Below, in pieces: positions 9,854-20,457 of a stretch of 64,000 bases of DNA. The notes under the pieces were generated by a model. That model did not search any database. It was not told the origin of the DNA and saw only the letters and a list, made by a program, of their open reading frames with translations. Origin of the DNA: Dipteris shenzhenensis. Taxonomy: Eukaryota > Polypodiophyta > Polypodiopsida > Gleicheniales. The stretch is from assembly GCA_047967505.1 (NCBI GenBank), contig CM106538.1; one strand, given 5' to 3'. The stretch's first letter is position 1. Every line of letters begins with the position of its first letter. The translations under genes and the position numbers were made by a program.

Positions 9854-10425
9854 GGTTTCAGACTTGACACTCCCGATTCCTTCGAACAAGGAGGTCATGA
9901 TCCTTCACCTCTACCAGATCTCCATCGGCATCGACTTCCAGGATCTACAAGTTCTCCCTAGGCAGGACTCTTTCTGTTCAGATGTGTCTTGATGACTGTT
10001 GTTTCGAATCTTCTACATTCATGGAGGCGGGGATAGACTCCTCTCTCCCGAGGTCCAAGATCGGGCACACACTGGCTCACTGTTCAGCTACGACCTCTTC
10101 CTTTGGCGGAATCTCACCATCTCTGGATTATCAGTGCTGCTACGAGATATTTGTTCTTTACCTTTGTTTTTCCTCCACCTTTCGGCGGTGAGAGGGGGTG
10201 GCTGATTCTCTTGAGCTTCACAGTGCTCTTACTTCAGCTGATCATACGTGTAACTCAGGCACTTGAGGAAGTGAACAATTTCCTTGCAAGGGCACTCCTC
10301 TTGTGACCTTCGCTGCATTTTTGCATTGCATCTCTTGGGCATTTGGCAGGGATAGCCACCACCACCGTCGACATCTCTACACGAAGCTCCAAGCACACAA
10401 TGTCTGCCCCTCCAAATTGGCAATT

Positions 10426-10434
10426 GAGAGGGGG
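10426..10434 (+). promoter_or_regulatory. Polypurine tract
   Basis: GAGAGGGGG immediately precedes the 3' LTR start TGTTAAGC. In LTR elements this purine run primes plus-strand DNA synthesis. Confidence 0.75.
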
Positions 10435-11327
10435 TGTTAAGCAACTACAATCCCCAATTTTAGGGGCAAACATACCAGCTTGCAGCGCTCCCTATTTTAG
10501 GGGCATCAAAGGCACAAAAGTGCACCAAACAGGGCTGGCCGACCAGCTGCCAGAATCAGGCCGACCAGCTGGTCTGGCCACGAACTGGCCGACTAGCTGG
10601 CCAACCAGCTGGCCGACCTGGAATTGACCGACCAGCTGGCTGGTCCACCGACCTAGGAACTGACCAACTAGCTGGCCGACCAGCTGGCCAACCTGCTAGG
10701 TCAGGCTTATAAAAGACTCCCTACCCCCTCACTCTAATGGGACAGGACCTGCAGCTGCTTCTCACCTCCTCCATCCTTTGTTGCAGCCCCTCCTGCTCCA
10801 GATCTGGCTATTATGCCTGCTCCATCCTCTGCCCCTCTATTCCTCTCCACCAGATCTAGCCCTGGACCTCCAGTTGTTGCTCCAGATCTGCTCCTGAGTG
10901 GCTGCCGACAAGCTTCCACATCTCCTCATCCTCTGTTGCGCATACACCTCCAAATCTACAGCCAGATGAGCTCCTTTTCTTCATCATGTTGCTATTCCAG
11001 ATAGCCTGAAGGTTCCTTCCTCAGAGCATGCTGTTTTCATCCATTTCCTAGGGCAGCTCCAGCCCTTCATCATCTTCATCATCATCGAGCTTCACGAAGG
11101 ATTGCGTTTCGCTCCCTCTGCTGCTATCTTTTCTACTGTTCCTCTACATGGAATCATCTTTCTGATTCGCCTCAACCATGGTCCTTGAGACACGACTGCT
11201 TGAGTTTCTTGTATTCAGTTTTTCATATTACCGACAGGCACTATGTTTTCTGAGTTCCGTTCTTCAGTTGTGTCTAAGTATCGTCTATTTTTTATCGCTC
11301 CACTGCAAACCCTACCGTTTCTCTATA
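10435..11327 (+). repeat. 3' LTR of the non-autonomous copia-type element
   Basis: 893 bp, nearly identical to the 5' LTR. The 35-bp length difference arises mainly from extra CCAGCTGG/GGCCGACC units between about 10560 and 10690. Substitutions are scattered, indicating that the insertion is not very recent. It ends CTCTATA and is followed by TCGCA. Confidence 0.8.
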
Positions 11328-11640
11328 TCGCATCCCGACGACGATGGCCCTATGATCTCCCGTGTTGGTCCCAACCCTCGTTGCGGCCTCGACACCCCGA
11401 GCACCCGCGCCGTCTCGTCCCTGTAGTGCCAACGATGCCTCGAGCACCTGTAGCGTCCCGACCCCGATCGAGCCCGTGACTACGATGGCCCTCTGATCTC
11501 CCGCACCGGTTCTCCCGCACCGGTTTCAACCCTTGTCGAGGCCCGACACCCCGAGCACCCGCACCGTCCCATCCCCGTGGTGCCAACGACGCCCCGAGCA
11601 CCCGCAGCATCCCAACCCCGATCGAGCCCGCGACGCCTCG
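11328..11640. repeat. GC-rich tandem repeat, right flank of the LTR insertion
   Basis: Two copies of a unit of roughly 140-155 bp begin ACGATGGCCCT(A/C)TGATCTCCCG at 11339 and about 11481. Each contains CACCCCGAGCACCCGC and CCCCGATCGAGCCCG. Copy 2 carries a small internal duplication of TCTCCCGCACCGGTT. No gene is inferred. Confidence 0.65.
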
Positions 11641-12240
11641 CGCAACTCAAGCGAAAATGGGATTTTCCATGATCAGGAGAAGAGAATGTGTGATAGGGAG
11701 AGCAGCTTATGCTCATGATGCAAACTATGCTGAAATATATTAGAAATTACAGGGAGGGGCACACAACGGGCTTGAATACCCAAACCTATTGACAACTTAT
11801 CAGGACTAACCTACAATATAGTCCCTATGCAGGACTTGTAGGAGACGAAGAATACCTCAAGGATCCTTTCCCTTCAGAATCAACTATTCACCATGAGGAT
11901 GGAGGAGGGGTGATAAGGTTCATGACCATCTCACTAAGGTGAACGTGGTAAGGACTAGCTTGTATTAGTTGTTCACTAGGTGGATTAACTGAATTATCCA
12001 TGCTTGTTTTAAGACCGTTTCCTAGAAGCTTCCAATGGTTCATGACAACCACGAAAGTCGGATAACAGACCGGGCCTCTCACTTTCGAAGAGCTTGGGTC
12101 CTTAATGATGTAGGAAGAAGGTCATGAGAAGAAGTATGATGATGGTGGTGAGAAGGCCTTCCTTGCTAGAGGGAAAGGTGGCAAAGGTGAGCCCAAACGC
12201 GACAACTTGAAGGGGGACAAACCAATGATAGTGAGTAAAA
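11641..12240. other. No recognisable gene; precedes copia gag remnant
   Basis: No motif is recognised between the GC-rich repeat and the zinc knuckle at 12257. Basic, Gly/Asp/Lys-rich codons from about 12130 may be the decayed C-terminal part of gag. The rest is anonymous. Confidence 0.3.
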
Positions 12241-12771
12241 GAAAAAGAAAAGAAAATGTTTCTATTGTGACAAGCTTGGTCACATTGCCAAGGATTACAT
12301 AAGAAGGAGGCAAATTAGAAGAATTAAAAAAGGATGATAAATCCAAAGAAGGGTCAAAGTCAAGGTTTGCAAAATAATTACAAAAGAAGTGCTCTTTCTG
12401 ATTATTGCACATTCCTTGACTTATGCAGCAATTGAGCATAAGGATGATTTGTATGTTCATAGTGGTGCTTCGAAGCACACATCCAACATGAAGGGCTGGT
12501 TCAAGATTATGAAGCCAATGCATCCAAAGTCATCGATGATGGTTGAAGACAGTGGGAGGTGGCTAGTTAAAGGAATTGACCACTGAGTCAGATGAAGGAA
12601 AAGGTACTTTTTATTGTTCTTTATGTACTTGACCTTTGTAAATATTCTCGTTATTAGTCAAATTAAGAAGAAGAGGATGACAACAAAACTCAAGGACAAG
12701 AATGGTTGTGAGTTGAGAAACTCTTTCAAAAGACAAAATCTCATCTTAATTTAGTTGCACCCATAGCTTAA
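12241..12771 (+). pseudogene. Ty1/copia gag zinc knuckle and protease remnant
   Basis: From 12257 the frame reads CFYCDKLGHIAKDY, a CX2CX4HX4C knuckle with the last Cys changed to Tyr. The frame at 12389-12586 contains DLYVHSGASKHTSNMKGWF, the copia aspartic protease region in which the usual DSGAS appears as HSGAS, so the catalytic Asp is lost. Further on, VLYVLDLCK-like sequence (about 12610-12650) matches the stretch before gag-pre-integrase. Stops and shifts interrupt it. It ends abruptly at about 12771, where gypsy pol begins. Confidence 0.7.
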
Positions 12772-13735
12772 GCAACTCCCTGGAGTATAAAGAAAAGAGA
12801 TGGATTCCGAACTAGGTATGGCCACTACAAGTTTCTTGTATTACCTTTTGGTTTCACCAATGCTCCTGCCACCTTCCAGCAAATGATGAACGATTTGTTC
12901 CGAGATTTTCTGGGCAAATTTGTTGTAGTGTTCTTAGATGACATCTTGGTATATAGCCGAACGCTAGAGGATCACTTAGGACACCTCCGGATTGTCTTAG
13001 TTATTCTAAGACAGCATAAGCTCTATGCAAAGATGAGTAAATATGACTTTTTTATGAAGGAGATCATTTATTTAGGACACAAGATTTCTTCTGAAGGTAT
13101 TAGCATTGATCTGGATCTGGATCGTATCCAGAAGGTTTTAGAATGGCCTATCCCTCAGATTGTGAAACAACTTCGTTCTTTCCTAGGATTTACGGTATTT
13201 CTACGGAAGTCTGTGCGTGATTATTCACACATCACGGCACCCCTGACAAACATATTGAAAGGTCGTGGACACAGGTCTATCCAGTCGATCTCTTGGAATG
13301 ATGCATTGAACAAGGCTTTTGAAACCTTGAAGTTTTCTATCAAGGAAGCACCCGTTCTTGCATTGCCCGATCCTACCCGGCCTTATGTTTTTGAGGCCGA
13401 TGCGAGTGATTTTGCGATTGGGGCAGCTTTATTCCAAGAGGACAGATCTGTAGCTTTTGAGAGTAAGAAGCTAGACGACACCCAATATCGTTGGCCCACA
13501 CTAGAAAAAGAACTCTATGCAGTCGTGTATGCCTTGAAGGTTTGGAGACACTACTTGTATGGTTCGAAGTTTCTTGTATTGACCGATCATCAATCAATCA
13601 AGTATGTGTGTGATGGGTCTGAATTGAGGGGACGGAAAGCTAGATGGGCAGAATTAATGCAAGATTTTGATTTTGAAATACGTTATCGCGTTGAATAGTG
13701 TGGTGGATGCCTTAAGTCAAGTCATTTTTTATTCC
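12772..13735 (+). pseudogene. Ty3/gypsy reverse transcriptase and RNase H remnant
   Basis: One long frame is open from about 12772 to TAG at 13698. RT motifs are TRYGHYKFLVLPFG, TNAPATFQQMM and VVVFLDDILVYS (catalytic DD), followed by the connection with LRSFLGFT. RNase H is complete to the third catalytic residue: FEADASDFAIGAA, LEKELYAVVYALKVWRHYL and LTDHQSIKYV. The frame ends at IRYRVE, but the next frame continues NSVVDALSQV at about 13695-13725, the end of the usual (R)PG-x-x-N-x-V-ADALSR motif, so a small indel broke the frame. The 5' part of RT and all of integrase are missing. It joins directly to copia sequence. Confidence 0.85.
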
Positions 13736-14451
13736 TCTGGGGCTGGCCTGCTTGGGGGGGGGGGGGGGGGCGAGGGTGGCATCCAGTTGTTAAGCAGGCC
13801 ATAGGCTCTCCATAGATCTAAGTTCAGCCTTCATTTTTCAGCTGTAGTGTTCCCTGACATTTGCTGGATGATTGTAGGGCATCTTGAGCAAGTTTCCCAC
13901 ACTGTGGATGTATATACTGAGTGTTTTGTAATTCATTTTTGCCCTGGTTTTCAGTTCATCTACTCATTGTTTTTGCACCATCTTATGAGAGATTAGAGAG
14001 AGGTTGACTGATCCTTCCGCTGAGTAGGTTAGCTACAGCAAGTAGACCCTTACTAACAATTGCAACTTGGTGGTGCTTTCATCAAGGCCCCCAAAAAATT
14101 AAATAGCCCCCAATTCAATTTTGACATTACTGTGAACGCTAGAGACTAGGGTCTAGGGCCCAAGGGCATGGCCTAATGCTCAAGAAACATGTCTTCAGTT
14201 TGTAGATTGTTGTAACTTAGTATCTCTAGAGTCCATATTTGAGTCCTAGCTCTTGCCCCTTCTCATGTCTCTAGATTGTAGTACTGTACTATTGAGTTGA
14301 AAGTCTTTTGCATGTTTTGGACCCCTTATTTATGTGTTCTGTAGACCGATGGGGTAAACAAAACTTCGGGTCTTTGAAACGCGAGAACATTTTTGAAACC
14401 TTATGAAACTTCAAAACGTTCAAAACGTTTCTGGTGACCATGTAGGCAAGA

Positions 14452-14453
<2 letters not shown>
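13736..14453. other. Non-coding stretch with G17 tract, possible LTR debris
   Basis: A run of 17 G lies at 13754-13770. Downstream, TGTTAAGCAGG at about 13788 and a later ACTTGGTGGTGCTTTCATC stretch resemble an LTR start and a primer site, but no paired copy exists in the window. No gene is recognised. Confidence 0.35.
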
Positions 14454-14493
<40 letters not shown>

Positions 14494-14510
14494 TCTCCCT
14501 CTCTCTCCAA
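14454..14510. repeat. (CT)n microsatellite
   Basis: An almost pure CT run that degrades to TCCTCTCC. It lies 18 bases before the ATG of a LINE-A ORF1 remnant. A CT tract also sits just upstream of the ORF1 ATG at 23929. Confidence 0.9.
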
Positions 14511-14527
14511 AATACTTTCAGGCCGTC

Positions 14528-15225
14528 ATGGAGTCAAAGGCCTCCATGGAGAAGAAATCTACTATCTCAACTCGTACCTCGACACCTACAACGAAGAAAA
14601 TCTCCTTTGCTGCCATTACTGGTTTTGTCCGACTCCCTCTCCTTATGATCTGAATTATCAAGGGCAATGCAACAAACTAGCAGGTCTGAACCTACATGAA
14701 CAAGTTTACTATCTACAGCAAGAACTCAAAGAGGCTAAGGCTCGACTCGCCTCTCTGGAGATGAAAGTTTTCAATATGGAAAAGAGAGGAAAATCGGAAA
14801 TCATACAAGAAATATCACAGATTCAAAGTGAAATAGCGCTCTTACCAAAGCTGGTAACCAAAGTCTAGGACTTAGTTGCTACTCAGGTCAAATCAGTAAT
14901 ACAGGAAATTACAGCCAAAATGGACAACAAAACCAATACATGGGATGTTTATGAAGAAGTACAAGAACAGGAGAAAAGAGCCAGTAATAGCCGGATTCTA
15001 CGCATAGGAGGATTATCTATGGGCTGGCAGGATGGGAGCATGGCAGAAAAGCTGGAACATGTCATAGAAGCAATCCCCTAGATTGAATGGGACTCAAAAG
15101 ATATGGTTGGTGTCCTCCAACAAGGCACACAAGCCCAATTAGTTCTGAATGACAAGTTTGCAAGAAGGAAAATTGTCAAGCAAACCAACAAGTTAAGAGG
15201 CACTAAGAGGCTAACAATGGACGAC
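14528..15225 (+). pseudogene. LINE-A ORF1 remnant (coiled coil plus RRM-like domain)
   Basis: The ATG opens an Ser/Thr/Lys-rich N-terminus; a frameshift near 14640 leads to HEQVYYLQQELKEAKARLAS, a coiled coil. After in-frame stops near 14866 and 15079 come EEVQEQEKRASNSRILRIGG and LRGTKRLTMDD. The layout (coiled coil, then an RNA-binding fold starting R-x-L-R-I-G-G-L and ending LKGTK-I-x-x-x-D/E) matches L1-type ORF1 proteins and the better-preserved copies at 23929 and 29063. The 3' end is cut at 15225 by an LTR. Confidence 0.65.
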
Positions 15226-15628
15226 TGTTGGGGGTTTTATGGACCCTAGACCAGGCTCGCCAATTGGTAGACCAGGTGGGGCAGGTCAGAATAAGTTTGG
15301 GTCAGCAATCTTAGCAGGGTTAGCCTAACCTGGTAGAATAGCAAGCTTGGATCGAGTCTACAGCAAACCCAGTTGGCCAGATCTAGTGGGTGGGGGGAAG
15401 ACCAGCCCGTCACCTATATATAGGGGGCCTTTGGCCCATTGTCCTCATCAATTGGGAGCCACAGAAGCTAATGGGAGCGCACAATATATAGAGGGCAAAG
15501 CAGAGTCTTGTCTTACACTTTTCCATGTAGCCTTTTCTTCTAAACCGATTTTCCACTGTACTAAATATTCTTGAATAATTGTATGGAATGTACACCTTTC
15601 TTTAATACCAAGAATTCTTAACTCTACA
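15226..15628 (+). repeat. Probable solo or truncated LTR
   Basis: A 403-bp segment begins TGTTGGGGG and ends TCTACA (TG...CA). A promoter-like CTATATATAGGGG lies near 15413. It sits between LINE-A ORF1 sequence and the start of gypsy integrase on the other strand. The flanking 5-mers (ACGAC and GCCTT) do not match, so it may be a recombined or truncated LTR, and no second copy is present. Confidence 0.4.
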
Positions 15629-17755
15629 GCCTTTTGGTAAGGCTAACTTATGAGCAAGCTCACCAATCCTTTAAAGTATTGTGAATGGACCACAATAACT
15701 TGGAGACAACATGGGGCATTCACCAGTCTTTAGAGTTTAAGACAACTCAAGTACTCTCAAAATAAACTCTGACCTTCTTCGAATTCTACTTTGCATCCAT
15801 ATAACTTTCAGCCCTTCTTAATACTTTCCTAGGCATGCCTCAACATCTAATGCATGTCTTGGAGAAAGTCTTTGGCTGCTTCAACCCTTTCTCTTTCAAG
15901 CCCTATAAATGGTGGAGTCCTAGACAAAAAACCATAAATCATTAACCAAGTTGCAGCCTACTGGTATTGCAATAATTCTTTCTATCTTTAAACTCATTCC
16001 TATATCAATTTTAAATGGCAACAAACCTATAGAAAATTTTGACAACAAATGGAATCTCATCACACATGCATCTTTCCCATTTTGATATGGTGCATTGCCT
16101 TATCAGCTAGATTTAGATGCTCGTTTGGGAGAGACTAAGATGAAATCGTTTAGACTTTACAAGGAGTTGTAGCTTGAATGAAGAGATTTTGTACTACTTT
16201 TGGATTAGCCACCTTCTTTAGTGCTAGCCTTCGTCATGGCTGAGTCTGCCCTTCGCCTCCGAAGTGCCGACAGAAACTCAGTATGAAGACTTTGTATAAA
16301 TGGATGCTCAAATAGGTGGATTTGTATGTGTGAGAGCATATTTTTATACTATGGTCTACACCTACAGTTGGGCACTAATGATGTCAGTGGGGATGCCATA
16401 GTAGCTAGTCCATGCTATGCATGATGGAGTTTATGGTTTTGAATCTTATGAGTGACTATCTTGAGATTGAAACTGCACTATGTTGTGTTTTTAGAGGATG
16501 AGTTTGGGAATGTTCCTGGATTCATCTAGGTATATAGCATGTAGATAGAATGCTTTGCACTATAATAGGAAACTCTAAAATTGGAAGATACTCTTCCTAA
16601 TTTGTCTACTACTTACTAACATAATCATGCAACATATCTTATAGCATTTTATTAGACAATCCAATTGCGGAGTATGCTCATATTCAGCTTAGTTTCTAAC
16701 CCTCCAAAACTGGCTATCAAAGTAGTATCTTGATCATAACAATACCAGTGGGTAAACCATATAATCTGAAAACTCTTTCAACAGACAATTTTACCGATTG
16801 AGGGTTTTTCACATATTTTCAAGCTAGAATGAAATGGGCCATCTTGCTCAATCGATGAAATATTACCCCCACAGATGACTTCCATGTATTGTAACAATAA
16901 TCTAATCCATAGAGATACTTTCCCATGTGCCAGATGGAATCTCTAAAGGATGCAACAAACCGCCTAGTTTAAGACGTCCTACCTTATTAACTTGGCACTT
17001 CTGGCACTTAACAACATAGTCTTGGATATCCTTATTCATACCAGGCTAGAAGAACTATCTTCTAAAAGAGCACGAGTCTTCCAAACTATCATGATGCCCA
17101 TATAGCAATTGATGCTTGGTGTCTTTGTTATCTGGGATACAAATTTTAATCTTATAGAGTAGTTATCATGTTCTATAATACACTTTTTCCATTCTGTCCT
17201 TGCTCAGCACCAATCGTAGGTGCTTCACCAATAAAAGGCACATATAATTCATGTTGGCAAGTGCTACTATTTTCACCAATATCTATTGTTTGCACAGCAA
17301 GGCTAACTACTAGTGTTGAAACTATAGGATGGCCATCATTAACAAATAAAACCTCCATCGGACCCCTTTCACTAAAGACTTATTGCATGATCATGTTCCC
17401 TTGTAAGGAATTCATTATGAAGCTGAGTAAAACACAGCTCATTTACCATAGGCATTTGACTCAATGCATCGGCTACCTATTATATTTTATTTATACTATC
17501 TTAATGGGATATCAAACACTTGTATTAATTCATCTCGTTTGGCCTTTCGGCCTTTTAACCCGGGCTGATTCCACAATCACTTGATACTCTCTTGATCAAA
17601 GAGGATTTCAGTATTACCTCCATCTTTTCACAGCATGGATATTAGCATAGAGTTCTCCTTCATATGTTAATTCATTTTTCTAAGCTGGGTCAAGTTTATT
17701 GCTTTCAAAAGCCACCGATCGTCTACCTTGGATCAATAGAAAATTGTGGTAGTTA
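15629..17755 (-). pseudogene. Ty3/gypsy RNase H-integrase remnant, copy B
   Basis: Read on the minus strand from 17755: RNase H pieces (RRSVAFESNKLDPA, then an ELYANIHAVKRWR-like stretch), an integrase zinc-binding end with MNKDIQDYVVKCQKCQVNK (about 16975-17050), [20 protein letters not shown], then RLYGLPTGIV near 16750. The integrase C-terminal domain appears at about 15620-15850 with AESYMDAK, SPSYCGPFTIL and RIGELAHKLALPKGCRV. Numerous stops and shifts make it an old fossil. It is joined head to tail with copy A inside the integrase region. Confidence 0.65.
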
Positions 17756-19060
17756 CTATCAACTATGGGGACGTTTTCAAAAATGGGGTAGTTAATAATA
17801 CCAGTTGGTAGCCCATACAATCTATAAATATGCTCCACTAGTAGCTTTGCTAATTTAAGGTTCATTGGTTGGAATAAATTAAGCCAAACCTACATAGAAT
17901 CATGCCTCTTTGTGTCCTAGGTAATCCAACAATAAAATCCATGGAGATGTTTGCCCATTTGCCAAAGGGGATCTCCAAAGGATGTAACAAACCACTTACC
18001 TTAAGGCGTTCAACTTGACCTAGCATTTTCGGCATTTCAAAACATGATCTTGGGCATCCTTATTTATTCCAGGCCAAAAGAATTGTGCATACATTGTCTG
18101 AATTCTTGGGTGTCCATAACTAGGACTATCATGACACTCCAAAAGAATTTGGTGGTTTCTGTCATTATTATCCGGACACATACGCAACCTTTGTAGAGCA
18201 GGCAATCATTTTCAATATTATATTCTTTTCATTTGAGCCGTTTGTTGCCAACCTATGGTGTGTCCCCATTACCATGTGGCTCCTCTGTGAAAGCTCCTCA
18301 ACTTGTTGGATCCCTCTCAATAATTGCTTTTCATATTTCAAAAAAGTGAGTATCATGCTTTTATGGACTCTAGGAAATCATTTTGGAATTTCCTAAGACT
18401 CGATTCATTAACTATTGGCATTCCACTTAATGAATTTGCTACTATATTGAAAATTTCCTTTCGATATGTTAATTGGATATCAAATTCTGGCATTAATTTA
18501 GCCCATTTAGCCTTTTTTCCTTGAAACTTAGGCCGATTGCAAATCCATTTGATACTCTCTTATCAAATATGATCTCAAATTTAGTGCGATATAAGTAGTC
18601 TCTCTATTTCTTTAATGCATAAACTATATCATGCAGTTCCTTCTCATATGCCTAGTAATTCCATTGAGCACGGTCTAACTTCTTACTTTCAAAAGCTACT
18701 AGATGATCTTTTTGTATAATTACCGCTTCATTAACAAAATTACTAGCACTTATTTCAAACACAAATGGTTAGTTGGTCCAATACTTTTAAGAAAAGGGCT
18801 ACACTATAGCTACTTTTAGTTTTCCTTTGAGGTTCATGCCAGATAAAGATACTTTCCTTCTCTTTGGGCTGATCCATCATTGAAACAACTATTTTAGCAT
18901 ATTTTTTAAACGAATCTTTAAAATCTAGACAAACCCAATAATATATATAATTCTTCTAAGTTTGTCGGATTGGCCATGACCATTACCTTTTCTACTCATA
19001 AACTAGAGCATATTCTTATTGATGAAAATCCAAAGCATTCTCATAACCTCGATTGTCCAC
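17756..19060 (-). pseudogene. Ty3/gypsy RT end-RNase H-integrase remnant, copy A
   Basis: On the minus strand from 19060: the RT-RNase H connection with NPTNLEELYILLGLSRF and KYAKIVVSMMDQPK (about 18850-18990). RNase H follows with PFVFEISASNF, LVAFESKKLD and YEKELHDIVYAL (about 18580-18780). Then comes the integrase zinc-binding domain with [34 protein letters not shown] (about 18020-18150) and [20 protein letters not shown] (about 17910-17990). It stops at EHIYRLYGLPTGI (about 17800), where RNase H of copy B begins. Several catalytic residues are lost: the RNase H DAS is SAS. Confidence 0.7.
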
Positions 19061-19885
19061 CTCTAGACCATGGTATCATGGTGTCCCAAGCTTTTTTATC
19101 ATTGCCCTTTGCTAGATAGACTACATATTTGTGGCACTTGGACTCTCAGCAGGCAACTTCAATTTTTAACTAATGAGTAGTTTAAGAAATTAGGTGTGGC
19201 GCAATTGGTGTTTCTGCCCCTCTCCGGCAATGCTAGAAATAGCCATCACCGTATTAGAGGAGAATCAGCCCCCATTATTTTTGGGCCGTCACTCGTTGTG
19301 CAAACAGGTAGCACATTTGGGGAGACTTTGCCCTTAGTTTCTGTTGACCCACAACTCAGCTGCCGCCGTCATATCTTGCCCGAGATTGCTAGAAGCATTA
19401 CCATCTTTGGAAGCCGGCCTTTGGAGACATTGGCTGTCGCCTCCTACTAGAGCTTGTACTTGTAGCTGCGCCGCCATCTATAGGAAAAGTCGCCACCAGT
19501 CCCTTGTTTAAAGCTAAATTCGATGTCCGAATTAGTGGATACTACTCTCAGCTGGGAAGACTATCACAATGCCAAAGTGTTCCAGAGGGCTAGGACACGG
19601 GAGCTACTAGAGCATCTTCATCGAGGATTGGGATCGGGCCAATGTGGGTCGGTGAGAGGGGGTGTTGGAATAGGACTAGTCACCTCCCCACTTGTGATCC
19701 CCCATAGAGAGGAGTGCATCGGGGGCGTGGACCATAAGGTAGTAATAGGCATGGGGCTGCCACATGGGCAGCACATGAGCTGTCATGTGGACAGCCAATA
19801 GAATATGGAAGTACCTGGCAGAGGAGTTCCACCATGGAGGCAGATCTGGATCCAAATGCTGTCCACACGAGTAAAAGCAGCGGAG
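19061..19885. other. Unassigned sequence with possible PPT and LTR start
   Basis: Open frames (19196-19450, 19523-19801) have no recognised motif. GAGAGGGGG followed by TGTTGGAATAGG at 19663 resembles a polypurine tract plus LTR start, as in the copia-type element at 10426. No partner LTR was found, so this stays a suggestion. Confidence 0.35.
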
Positions 19886-20445
19886 CTGCTGCTCCTCCCC
19901 GACCTGTGCTGCTCCCCTCCCTCACCTCAGCCGTACGGCCCCCCCTCTTCTCTCCACTCAGCTCCTCCCCTCCACCAGCCCTCTGCTCTCCCTCCCGTAC
20001 CCCCTCAGCCTCTCGTCTCAGCCCGCTGCCCTCCTCCACCTCTCCGCCTATCCCCTACTCTCCACCCTCACTCCCTAGCCCCTCCACCTACCCCCTAGCC
20101 TCTCCACCTACTCCCTATCCTTTCTGCCCTCACCCCCTAGCCCTCCCTCCCTCTCCGCCTACCCTCCACACCCCGTCTACTGTCCGCCCTCACTCCCTAG
20201 CCCCTCCGCCTACCCTCTACCCTCTCCGCCTACCCCCTAGCCTCTCCGCCCTCACCCCCTAGCCCTCCCTCCATCTCCGCCTACCCTCTACTCCCCTCCT
20301 CTCACCTCGCCCCCTGCTGCCCCCTCTCCTAGCCTCTCTCCCCCCCTCAGCCTCCTTCATCCCCCTCTCTCCCCTTAGCCCTCACTCTCCCCTCCCTCAG
20401 CCCCCCCTTCTTCTCCTTCATCCTCTTTCTTCACCTTTCGATCTT
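19886..20445 (+). repeat. Pyrimidine-rich leader of LINE-C
   Basis: About 560 bases are dominated by CCCTCTCCGCCTACC-like units on the plus strand. The block begins GGAGCTGCTGCTCCTCCCC, the same sequence that begins the CT-rich blocks of LINE-B at 33164, 35865 and 38547. It precedes an ORF1 remnant, so it looks like the 5' UTR of a LINE. The Pro/Ser-rich frames in all three registers are composition artefacts, not a protein. Confidence 0.6.
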
Positions 20446-20457
20446 GCTAGAGCTGCA

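Larger units (their letters stand above)
8720..11327 (+). mobile_element. Non-autonomous copia-type LTR element (two LTRs, no pol)
   Basis: A 2608-bp element with a complete retrotransposon skeleton: 5' LTR 8720-9577, primer binding site from 9578, 857-bp internal region, polypurine tract at 10426-10434 and 3' LTR 10435-11327. The five bases before the element (TCGCG, 8715-8719) and after it (TCGCA, 11328-11332) agree at four of five, as expected for a slightly aged target duplication. The internal region holds no gag or pol, only short frames and a 38-bp minisatellite, so it would need proteins from a partner element. It matches the definition of a TRIM/LARD-like derivative. The tRNA-iMet-type primer site favours copia. 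Confidence 0.8.

Noticed and set aside
13754-13770. G17 tract as a functional G-quadruplex
   Set aside because: A single homopolymer run in decayed gypsy sequence without flanking G-tracts arranged for a defined structure; more likely slippage.
19805-20262. Pro/Ser-rich frames
   Set aside because: Same low-complexity CT-rich leader composition; not a protein gene.
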